Assembly (NCBI GenBank): GCA_001466705.2 | Contig: LATX02000176.1 | Coordinates: 1-64,000, forward strand | Direction of reading: 5' to 3' | Source: Moniliophthora roreri | Lineage: Eukaryota > Basidiomycota > Agaricomycetes > Agaricales > Marasmiaceae | DNA: 64,000 nt | Translations under genes and position numbers: made by a program | Shown here: piece after piece, positions 1-8,968 of the stretch | Position numbering within the stretch: the first letter of the stretch is position 1 | Layout: each line of letters starts with the position of its first letter | Notes under the pieces: generated by a model | Told to the model about the DNA's origin: nothing | Databases searched by the model: none | What the model saw: only the letters and a program-made list of their open reading frames with translations

Positions 1-63
1 TTTCAATGACTATTACAAGGTCTAAAGAACAGTCCCCGATCACCGAAGGTACAGACAGAAGCA

Positions 64-1026
64 ATGGCAGAAGATAAGAAGCCATCAGGAAGCAGGCCTA
101 GAAAGGAGGAACCCATAGCCGAAGAAGCTGTCATAGGCTCCGTGATGCCAGTGCAGGTAGTCTCAGCAGTAAAGGAAGTGAAAGCCGCACTTCCGAGAGC
201 TTTTATGGGAATGCGAAAAGATGCGAAGAAGTTTCTGAGAGAAGTGTTGATTTATGTGGCGCTTAACCCAAAAGCATTCCCGGACGATAGGTCGAAGAAG
301 CTTTTCCTCCTCTTGTATATGACGGATGGACCAGGAGAATTCTGGAAGAACGAGAAAACAGATCTCCTGCTCGCGTACGACGCCAATGCTGAGAAGGTGA
401 CGTGGTCGGAGTTCTTAGACGATTTCAGAACGTCGTTCAAACCCCTTGATCCTGCCTTAAAAGCACAGTTGGAACTCAAGGATTTAAGGATGAAGGAAAG
501 GGTGGACGGATATACGTATCAGTTCACCTACCTCACAAAGCAAACCGGATATAACGACGCAGCACAAATAGTAGCGTTCAAACGAGGATTACTGAAGAGC
601 TTGGTACTCAAAATCATGACGAGACCAGAAGGCGCCCCCACCACAATCAAAGAATGGATGAATGCAGCCATAATATTCGATGAGAGTTATAAACAAGCAA
701 TGGAGTATGGGAGAACTTGGGACGACGAACACGGAGGAAAGAAACCTCAGTGGAGTTTTAGAAAGAAAGAAGACGTATCCATCAAGCAGATTACGGAAGT
801 AGATCGGAAGGAGTATATGGCAAAGGGCCTGTGCTTCAGATGTGGCAGGGCTGGACATCGCATCAAGGATTGCCCGGACGCACCGAAAAAGGACGAAAGG
901 AAGCAGGAAGAGCCGAAGAAACTTACAAAGGAAGAAAGGTTCGCCAAGATAAGGGCTTTGGTGAACGATCAAACAAAGGAAGAAAAGAACCTTCTCATTG
1001 ACTTAATGGAGCAAGAGGGTTTTTAA
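64..1026 (+). CDS. gag: Gag polyprotein of Ty3/gypsy copy 1
   Basis: Full-length 320-aa Gag with an ATG start. Residues about 60-225 are the retrotransposon Gag capsid-like region (DDFRTSFKP and FKRGL patterns typical of Ty3 Gag), and a C-terminal CCHC zinc knuckle (CFRCGRAGHRIKDC, about residues 258-271) is followed by a Lys/Glu-rich tail. Gag forms the cytoplasmic particle and binds element RNA. The frame has no internal stop, unlike pol. It ends with TAA directly after a G GGT TTT heptamer, and pol lies in the -1 frame, so Gag-Pol is probably made by ribosomal frameshifting. Some family members differ, but domain order and neighbours make the call secure. Confidence 0.93.
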   Translation: MAEDKKPSGSRPRKEEPIAEEAVIGSVMPVQVVSAVKEVKAALPRAFMGMRKDAKKFLREVLIYVALNPKAFPDDRSKKLFLLLYMTDGPGEFWKNEKTDLLLAYDANAEKVTWSEFLDDFRTSFKPLDPALKAQLELKDLRMKERVDGYTYQFTYLTKQTGYNDAAQIVAFKRGLLKSLVLKIMTRPEGAPTTIKEWMNAAIIFDESYKQAMEYGRTWDDEHGGKKPQWSFRKKEDVSIKQITEVDRKEYMAKGLCFRCGRAGHRIKDCPDAPKKDERKQEEPKKLTKEERFAKIRALVNDQTKEEKNLLIDLMEQEGF

Positions 1027-1034
1027 AGAGGTGA
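1017..1034 (+). other. Candidate -1 ribosomal frameshift site, gag to pol
   Basis: GGGTTTT at 1017-1023 is read G GGT TTT in the gag frame, immediately before the gag stop TAA. It fits the X XXY YYZ slippery rule. The downstream pol frame is -1 relative to gag. Translating -1 from the slip gives L-K-R then TGA (1032-1034), where copy 2 has L-K-R-W, so the stop here looks like a secondary TGG-to-TGA change. The same heptamer occurs at the gag stop of copy 2. Confidence 0.6.
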
Positions 1035-1043
1035 AAGAGGACG

Positions 1044-4000
1044 ATGGCTCTGCTGCCTATAACTATCTCACACTTTGTACTAGCTAAAATGGACCGAAAT
1101 TCTATGCACCTTCCTCTTCAGTACAAAGTGGGAACCAAAAACATCGAAACGAAGGCCTTATTGGACTCAGGAGCGGGAGGGCAGTTCATAAGTACAGGGT
1201 TCGCAAGGACCTTGGGGAAGAAGTGGATCCAATTTCCAGAGAAGATTCAGGTCTTCAATGTGGACGGATCAGTCAATAAAACAGCATGGATAACACACGT
1301 GGTGGAATTGGAATTCCAGATCGCCGGAAAGGATTTCAAAGAGAACTTCATGATCTCAGGTATAGGAAACAAAGATATGATTCTAGGACTCCCTTGGTTG
1401 CGTTACCACAACCCAGTAATCGACTGGGGAACAGGGGAAATACAATTCCCGCTCCGAAGGAAGATCCAGATCAAGAGGTTTACAGGAGTCCTGGATAATG
1501 CTGAAACCGAAGTTCTCATCGGAGCCAAGATCACAGTGTCGCAGGAAATGGCCCATCAACAACAAACAGTGAAAAAGGACATCGAAGAACTCATTCCAAA
1601 GCATCTGTTGGGATATCAAGATTGCTTCGAAAAGGGAAAGGCCGAACGATTCCCACCTGCCCGATCGTATGATCATGTGATCAATCTCAAACCGGACTTC
1701 GTACCTCGAAACTGCAAGTTATATCCATTGAGCCCTGCGGAACAGGAAGAACAGGACAAGTTTCTCGAGGAGAACCTAAGGAAGGGGTACATTCGTAAAT
1801 CGAAATCTCCTATGGCGTCTCCTTTCTTCTTCGTAGCGAAAAAGGAGAAGGGAGCACTGCAACCTACACAGGACTATCGAGAGCTTAATAAAGGCACGAT
1901 AAAGAACACATACCCTTTACCTCTAATTTCGGAACTCCTCGACAAGTTAAAGGGAGCGGAGGTATTTACGAAACTCGATCTTCGAAATGGATATAATAAC
2001 ATCAGAATAAAAGACGGAGATCAGTGGAAAGCCGCCTTCAAGACAAATAAAGGGCTTTTCGAGCCAACAGTGATGTTCTTCGGGCTTAGCAATTCCCCGG
2101 CAACCTTTCAGGCTTTTATGAACGACATCCTCTCCGATTTCATCGATGAAGGATGGTGCGTGGTGTACATGGACGATATTCTCGTGTTCTCCAATGATCT
2201 GGATGAACATAGAGATCGAACGGAACGATTGATGCGCTGTCTCCAGAAACACGACCTATTCCTCAAGCCTGAAAAATGCGAATTCGAAGTGACGGAAGTA
2301 GTACTCTTGGGAATGGTTATTCGTCCCGGTTATATTGCAATGGACCCAGTCAAGTTGGCCGGAATAGCAGATTGGGAACCTCCCCAAACAGTGAAAGGAG
2401 TACGAGCGTTCTTAGGATTCGGGAATTTCTACCGAAAGTTTATTGGAAAATACGCGCACCTAACAAGGCCGTTGAATGATCTTCTACAGAAGAATTGAAA
2501 ATTCGAATGGACAATACAGTGTCAAATAGCCTTCGACCTCCTGAAGGCGAAATTCCTTTCCGAACCCATCCTCATCATGCTGGATGTCAGTAAACCCTTC
2601 ATTATAGAAGCGGATGCTTCCAAATGGGCCACGGGTGCAGTCCTCAAACAGAAAGGAACGGACGGAGAATGGCACCCATGTGGTTACCTCTCCAAGTCTC
2701 TATCTCCTACGGAACGGAACTACGAGATCTACGATCGAGAACTTCTCGCCATCTATAGAGCATTGATGGAATGGCGTTATTACTTGATGGGAGGAAAATT
2801 CAAGGTCGTGGTACTATCCGATCACAAAAACCTCACGTATTTCAGAACAGCGCAGAAGTTGGATAGACGACAGGCAAGATGGAGTCTTTTCCTATCAGAA
2901 TTCGACCTAGGACTGGTCCACGTCCCTGGCAAGGCAATGACGCAAGCTGATGCCCTGTCATGGCGTAGCAATGAACAAGACGACATTGACACCGATAACG
3001 AAGACATCATCGTGCTGCCGGAGCGACTATTCATTAAAGGAATCGACTTAGGAATGAAGAAAGACATAGAGGAACGATTGGGCCTGGACGACTTTCACAA
3101 GTCGGCTTTGGAACAGCTTCTACACCAAGGCGTGCCGCCAATCAAATCTGCATTATCAGACTGGAAAATCGAAGGAGAATTACTCTTCTTCCAAGACCGA
3201 GTCTATGTCCCTAACGACGCCAACCTCCGCCGACGAATTGTCCAGTCCATTCATGAGACACCAGGAGTAGGGCATCCAGGCCAATGGAACACTGTCGAAC
3301 AGGTACAAAGGGACTTCCGGTGGCCAGGAATGGCTAAATTCATCAGGTCATTCGTCAATGGTTGTGTAATTTGTCAGCAATCGAAGATTAACCCACACCC
3401 TACAAGAACACCAATCCAACCACTCCACCCGACGCCAAATTCATTTCCCTTCCAGGTCTGTACCATGGACCTTATTACCGATTTACCAGAATGTGACGGA
3501 ATGGACTCTATTTTGGTCGTGGTGGACCACTCGTCTACAAAGGGGGTAATTTTTACTCCATGCACCAAAACAACGGACACCACCAAGATAGTGGAGTTAT
3601 TAATCCAACATCTTTACAAAAGATTCAGATTACCAGACCGCATCATATCAGACAGAGACCCCAGATTCGCCGCAGAAGTGTTCCAGGAAATGGGAAGACA
3701 GCTGTCCATCAAACACTCAATGAGCACGGCGTTCCATCCCCAGACGGGCGGAGAGATGGAGTGAGTAAACCAGGAAGTCGAAGTTTATCTTAGAGCGTTC
3801 TGCTCAAAAGAACAAACTTGATGGAAGGAATATCTCCCCCTAGCGGAGTTCGCACACAATAACCAGACCCACTCTGTCCTCAAGAAATCTCCATTTTTCA
3901 TGATGATGAGATATCATCCACGACCGCTGCCAACGGTATTTGAGAAAACAACGATTCCATCGGTGAAAGAACGACTTCAAGAATTAAAGAGGGTTCGAGA

Positions 4001-4526
4001 AGAAACTGCAAGCTTGCTGGAATTAGCATGGCAACAAATGATACGAAGGGAAAAACAAAAATTAGATACCTTCAAAGAAGGACAGAAGGTTTGGCTAGAA
4101 GCAAAAAACCTGGCCATGGGGTACCCGTCAAAGAAGTTAGCTCCGAAAAGAGAAGGACCATTCAAAATCCTCAAGGTGCTCGGACCGGTGACATACAAGT
4201 TGGAATTGCCGCATCAGTGGAAGATCCACCCCGTTTTCCATGCAGCATTATTGTCACCGTTTAAACAGACTGAAGCACATGGACCAAGCTTTACAGAACC
4301 ACCCCCGGATCTTATTGAAGGATTCGAAGAATACGAGGTAGAAGCGGTAGTAGGGCATAGACCGAAGAAGCAACCCTGAGAATTCCTGGTGTTGTACACA
4401 GGCTATGACTCATCCCACAACCGGTGGATTCGAATGGAAGGAATGACAAACTGTCTAGACCTTCTCAAAGAGTATATAAAGAAACATCGAATAAGGCCTA
4501 AAGACCCCATCCCAACCTCAGAATAG
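1044..4526 (+). pseudogene. pol: Pol polyprotein of Ty3/gypsy copy 1, interrupted by TGA codons
   Basis: A single frame encodes aspartic protease (LLDSGAGGQFIS), reverse transcriptase (VVYMDDILVFS, the YxDD site), RNase H (IEADASKWATGAVL), an integrase HHCC zinc domain (His pair, then CVICQ), the DDE core (Asp in TMDLITD, Asp in IISDRDPRF, Glu in HPQTGGE) and a chromodomain (EYEVEAVVGHRP, GYDSSHNRW). Breaks are in-frame TGA only: 2496-2498, 3762-3764, 3819-3821 and 4377-4379, plus 1032-1034 in the linker. There are no TAA or TAG stops and no indels that shift the frame. The 3762 stop faces Arg in copy 2; those at 3819 and 4377 face Lys and that at 2496 faces Thr. It ends with TAG two bases before the ORF3 ATG. 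As it stands the gene is inactive unless the stops are read through. Confidence 0.93.
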
Positions 4527-4528
4527 CC

Positions 4529-5707
4529 ATGTCTAATGCATCCTCCGCCGCCTCTTCCTCTTCTTCTGCTGGCAGCCAATCAGCCCGAATCCCGAGCCCT
4601 GTTCCTACTGTGTCGGGAGAAGGACAATATGGAGAAAATATCACCTATCCGAACGGTCTCAAACCAAACCCCTATCAGCTCCTTCACCTCTTCAATACCG
4701 GACAGTACGACGATCAAATCCGAAACACCACTGATCAGCACAACCGACTGGAACCCTGCGTCAAAAGCATGTTTTTCCTCAGGTCCCAACGAAAGCTTTT
4801 CAAAAGAATCGTTGAAAGCTGCAGTCTTGAGATTGCCAACCAAGTAATGTACACTTGCAACTATCAGCTGGGACTCAAAGGTCCCATTACGGTACCGTCT
4901 ACCTTTCCCTATCACCCCCATTTGTCCATGCCCCCTCCCGCAGATCCCAGAGCGTTGTCTGAATACCCTGATCCCCTCACCTTCAGTCTCCTCGACCGTC
5001 TCGGAAGACGAACCAACGGGAATGGATACCCCCGTCCTGACATCAACGACACTTGTAGCCTCATCTCCAGGCTCACATCTGAACCCTGAGTCAACGAACC
5101 CAAGCCCTCCTCCACTACCCGTACCTCCCCTGAGTTTCCCGACACCCTCGTTTATCCTGACCCCACTCCCGCTCCCGACGTCAAACCTAAGGTTGAGTCA
5201 ATTGACTCCCTCGCACGCTCCCAGTCCGAACCTCCAGTGACCGACGACCCCGGAAATCTTCAGACACCCGAAGCCTCAGTTCCACCTGAATGTGGAACAC
5301 ATCCCCACGGTTGGAGGGGAGGTCGTTCCCGAGGAGTCAGAGGGCATGGACGAGGACGACGAGGGGGAGAACCGAATCCCCGAAAATGTTGACGACCTAC
5401 CGATGGTCAGCTTGAGAAGTCCGACTCCAGCCCCGACCCCGATGATGCAGCTCGTCAACCGCGTCTCTGCCCTGTGTGTGGATTGGAGTGCCATTTCACC
5501 AGGGATTGCCTGCAGTACATGTGTCGTCGATGCTTCACAACTCAACCTGGACATACATCTAGCAACTGCCCTGACCAACGAAGGTCTTGCCGCATTGTGC
5601 GTCGATGGCCTGATTCGAGCTCAGACTCTCTGTCGGATGGTCGCCGTTATGACAATGAACGGTGGTACAATGACGAGCCCTACAAAAACCTTGGCAGAGA
5701 ATGCTGA
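4529..5707 (+). pseudogene. ORF3: extra ORF after pol with RG-rich stretch and two zinc knuckles
   Basis: Starts with ATG two bases after the pol stop. One frame runs to 5707 with only two stops, both TGA (5087-5089 and 5390-5392). The N-terminal part (4529-5086) has Ser-rich residues and then a helical region (PYQLLHLFNTGQYDD, FFLRSQRKLFKRI) that aligns with the ORF at 60328 in copy 2. It continues with a Pro/Ser-rich linker, an RG-rich run near 5315-5371 and two knuckles at 5468-5569: CPVCGLECHFTRDC (CX2CX4HX4C) and CRRCFTTQPGHTSSNC (CX2CX6HX4C), four residues apart. Copy 2 keeps both knuckles with identical spacing. The composition suggests a nucleic-acid-binding, Gag-like accessory protein, but I do not recognise a named family. 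Function is inferred from the motifs only. Confidence 0.75.
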
Positions 5708-5939
5708 AATGTTGGTCGCCGAGTATGACAGGGATGCTCAGTTGCTGTTCGTAGGGTCAGATCCTCAGAAGACGCGAATGCTTTCGGTCGAAGAATGGCA
5801 GGCCATGGGTTGGCAACCGAACTTAGATGTACCATAGACACCCCGTTTAGGGATGCTGGACACGATGCCGGACATGGATGATCAGCCTGATACGTTGTAC
5901 GATTACAACACGGAGCTATATGGAGATGGTGAGTCGTAG
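5292..5939 (+). CDS. ORF4: +1-frame ORF overlapping the zinc-knuckle part of ORF3
   Basis: Open from GTG at 5292 to TAG at 5835-5837; its first ATG is about 18 codons later. The frame then continues to 5939 and ends YNTELYGDGES. It is +1 to ORF3, begins acidic (DEDDEGEN), then has a predicted-helical stretch (LATALTNEGLAALC). Copy 2 has an ORF in the same relative frame (58843-59358) with the same acidic start and the L-C-x2-W pattern. A third remnant at 55282-55335 keeps the tail as YNTELYRDGES, which argues that this frame was translated past the end of ORF3. There is no ATG near the start of the frame, so expression would need a frameshift or splicing. It could still be a by-product of GC-rich DNA. 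Confidence 0.45.
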
Positions 5940-5970
5940 AAGTGTAGGCACTCGGAGTTTGCCCCTTGTT

Positions 5971-5980
5971 GAGGGGGTAA
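5971..5980 (+). other. Polypurine tract of copy 1
   Basis: GAGGGGGTAA lies directly before the 3' LTR at 5981. The same G-run plus TAA precedes the LTRs at 55377 (+) and 58819 (-). It would prime plus-strand DNA synthesis. Confidence 0.75.
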
Positions 5981-6436
5981 TGATACAGACTCTCTTCTCT
6001 TTTCCCTTGTAATACTTCCTATGCTTCTCTTTCTATCGGACTCATCCACCTTCCCAGTCCCCTTTTCCTTTCTCACTCTTATGCTTCTCTTTCCATTGGA
6101 CTCGTCCACCTTCCCCATCCCCTTTTACCTATCCTTTTGTACTATATTACTCATATCCCGACCGCCTCAGGAAATCTTAGACAATCTCCGTACTCTCCGC
6201 TATACTTACGTAGTTAGTATTAGCAGAAGTTGTATCTATTTAAACGCTCAAGCTGAGACTTCTAGTCTTCAGCTTGACCTGGTTAATCTATACCTGTGTC
6301 AACGCCGATATCGAAGGACCTCTGAACTTCAGTGACCACTAAACGAACTTAAACTTGAACTTGCGACTACTACTTAAACGAAGAGTACGCTTTGCTAAGG
6401 TGGTTAAGTCGACATTGCTATGCAAGTAACGTAACA
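5981..6436 (+). repeat. 3' LTR of Ty3/gypsy copy 1
   Basis: 456 bp starting TGATACAG and ending GTAACGTAACA, with TG...CA ends. The left half is a C/T-rich repeat of TATGCTTCTCTTTC-type blocks; the right half shares AGCTTGACCTGGTTAA and CGCTTTGCTAAG-like blocks with the LTRs at 57544-58083 (+) and 58196-58819 (-). LTR promoters and terminators normally lie here, but I could not place a TATA box with confidence. Confidence 0.85.
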
Positions 6437-7316
6437 ATTGGGGTGCCTAGCAGTACTCATATCTTTTTGAAAACATTGAGAATAGTGCTATCAGGTATGT
6501 CTAAGCTACACACACTGGTGGGACATTGAATAAGAGTCAAAAGATTTGCTGTGTGGTGATGAATCTCTTTAGCGCCACAATGTTCACTCCACATCCCAAT
6601 GGTTCAGAGACCTTTCTATAAACCCTTTCAGTCTTTCCTTGTTGAAATAACATGCTCTAGGTATCCAGAGTAACGCACAGAGTAGGATGCCTGTACGCAA
6701 CTTGCATGCAATGACATGGTGATACTCCATGGTGATCACCAATTCTATACCAGTGTACTGCAATGCCGTCAATCATAGTAAACCTGGAGATAGATTGAAC
6801 AACATTGTAATATATATATATTCCTTTTGAGCATATATTGTGGAAGTACATGAGGACAGGCAAAGAACAAGGGGCGGAATAATCACTGTGGTGAGCAGCA
6901 TGGTGATGGCTACTAAGTTGATTTCCTCGTTAATCAAAACCACAAGCTCTTTTGGACCTAATCACTGATCCATAACATGAATACCACGAAAATTCTACGT
7001 TTCCTCCGAGTCACTACTATAGCTACATGACCTCGACAAGACAGGCTGTGAAAAAAAAAAACACAATCAGTCTACTCAATGCCAGTTTCCCGCCAGCCTT
7101 CATGTTCTTCCTATTCTCGGATCACGATGATACAACTAGCCAAAAATTATCTGAAGACGTTTCCTATAGGTCAGATCAATAATCCCTCTTCTGCCATGGT
7201 ATTATCAGAAACACACCTTTTGTGACCAGATCCTGCTATCCGTATTCGTTGGGTGAACAACACACACCAAGAACCCTAAACGAACCACAAGACGCTTCAG
7301 GGGCCTGGGAACAGCA
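6437..7316. other. No gene recognised
   Basis: Short scattered ORFs on both strands, without splice-linked coding or a recognisable domain. It contains a run of A at about 7049 and a TATATATATA tract near 6810. Probably LTR-flanking intergenic DNA. Confidence 0.6.
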
Positions 7317-8017
7317 TTAGAGCCCTGTATCAGCATTGAGACTCCCTGTATAGAAAAAGAACTTACCTGAGACCATTCTATTGAAGAAGCTGATCCCAGC
7401 AGAGTTCTTGTGTGTCTGGAGCAGCACGCTTTCAGGATTGCCAGATGTCGAAGCGAACTGCATGATGTGGAACATCATGAAACGGCAAAAAGTATCTATA
7501 TATCCCGCATGAGCGAACGAACAATCAACAGTGATTGGGTGCCGCCTGATGGCCAAACCTGGGATGATAGTTCTCAAGAGTTCAGTCTAAGCTTAAAAAG
7601 CAATAGCGCANTGCACACTTCCTGTGTGGCCAAACGATCCCACATACCTACCCACCAGTTTTGTTTAGCCTCCCAAAGCTTTGTCAATAGAGCTGCAGAT
7701 ATGAAAATAGGGTCAGTAACATAAGAAAGAGAGCAACTGTCTTTTATGCACCTCGTTCGATTCACCATTATCCTTCCACTACTTCCATCCATTAATTGAG
7801 ATCCAGGTACGAGCCGAGCATACCACAACTGAGGAGTTGGGAGAGGGAGTGTTTCGGCGATGGTTCCGGAAATGGAAACGGGTGTAGCTGGGCTGAGGGC
7901 GCGAGATGATGGTGGTTTGATGTCAAGAGGCACTTGTTGATGAATATTTGTGATGCTGATGTTCTGGACGCCGACGCGGTTACGGCGACGAAAGCGGAAA
8001 GGTGACGACATCAGCAT
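7317..8017 (-). CDS. Hypothetical small gene, structure unresolved
   Basis: Reading from ATG at 8017: an Arg-rich start (MLMSSPFRFRRRNRV), a Ser/Pro region, then PQLWYARLVPGSQLMDGSSG. A good intron (GTGCAT...TACTGAC...CTGCAG) lies at about 7698-7755. After it, two frames are possible; one ends quickly, while another reads LLTKLWEAKQNWWVGMWDRL up to the N at about 7611. A further open stretch (RTIIPGLAIRRHPITVDCSF) follows at 7577-7370 and ends at a GTAAGT donor. I do not recognise the family. The N and the unclear phase mean it could be one broken gene or two unrelated fragments. Confidence 0.3.
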
Positions 8018-8092
8018 TGCGGGGAATGCCGAGTCAAGCAGCCGGAGGGAAGGACTGGAGGACTTGGTGAGCGAGCTCAGCCGAGCTGAAAG

Positions 8093-8643
8093 TTGTCGAA
8101 ATTATTCGAGATGTGCGAGGGTGGTTTCCGCGTGCGGCCAGAAAAAAGTTTTAACGTCAAATCTGATGGACCGGCGTCCCCCTTCTGGCCCATCAAATAT
8201 GACGTTCTGGGTGGGAACCAAAGGTGGGTGCGTTTTGGGCTCGTTGTCATTACCACTAATCCAATTGATGAGTACTTTCCGCCATGGTTAGATCATTCAT
8301 CCGAGCAGTTCCAAGCTACCATCCCGTCAACCCCACCCTCATTCAATACGGTGAGATTTCCAAGTTCCTCCCGTCGCGCTTCCCCGCTGATTGCGTGTCT
8401 TACGTGTCATACATAGCTAACGACCTCTCTCCATAGTACCACGAAGACTCCAAGCCAGAACTAACATATCTTTCGTTGGCGAATTTCGTCGACTTACTTG
8501 AGTTTTCGGAAAGAAGTTTTCCAAGTCATCATCCAGTTCTCTCAGCGCCTCGTCCACCTAGTGTTGTCCTTGGTCATCGTGCGGGCCCACGAATACAACC
8601 ATTATCTCCAACCTTGTCAATGTCCGAAAACGCGATACACTAG
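8093..8643 (+). CDS. Possible two-exon hypothetical gene
   Basis: An open stretch ends PSTPPSFNT at a GTGAGA donor (8351). An acceptor at 8435-8436 restores phase 0 into 69 further codons (YHEDSKPELTYLSLANFVDL and on), ending with TAG at 8641-8643. The long continuous frame after a phase-matched intron is the only support. The start codon is uncertain and no family is recognised. It overlaps nothing else convincing. Confidence 0.22.
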
Positions 8644-8968
8644 TGCTGATGTTTACCTTCAGAAACCAAGGAAGACGATCATTATTCGGATCCCTGATAG
8701 TAATCATCGCGCTGTAGGCATTGTGAAGAACGGTAGGAGTGAGGCTGGGCCGGGCAGTGTGCGGGATGGTCGTCCTTGCACCACTAACTCGTTGAGGTCG
8801 CAATTTAACATACTTTCATTGGCTATTGTGGAAGAGCAAAGGAGAGATGATAATGATTATCAATAGCAAATATACTGAAACGCATGCAAGTACATGTACA
8901 AGGAGTAGCTCATGTAGAGCCTTCAATGCAAACCTTATCCATCCACGACCCACCAACACTAAAATATT

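Larger units (their letters stand above)
1..6436 (+). mobile_element. Ty3/gypsy chromovirus, copy 1 (5' end outside window)
   Basis: LTR retrotransposon in the order gag, protease, reverse transcriptase, RNase H, integrase, chromodomain, two extra overlapping ORFs, polypurine tract and 3' LTR. The order RT before integrase and the C-terminal chromodomain place it in the chromovirus branch of Ty3/gypsy. The 5' LTR and primer-binding site lie left of position 1, so no target-site duplication can be tested. The pol frame is continuous from gag to 4526 except for five TGA codons, so this is a recently decayed copy. A diverged relative lies at 58196-64000 on the minus strand with the same layout. 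Confidence 0.95.

Noticed and set aside
2496..4379. TGA codons read as a recoding signal such as selenocysteine or readthrough
   Set aside because: Several TGA codons face Arg or Lys in the sister copy at scattered sites, which fits CpG decay better than recoding; kept only as a minor alternative.
7410..7724. + strand open frame containing the N base
   Set aside because: No coding signal; antisense to a slightly better minus-strand candidate.
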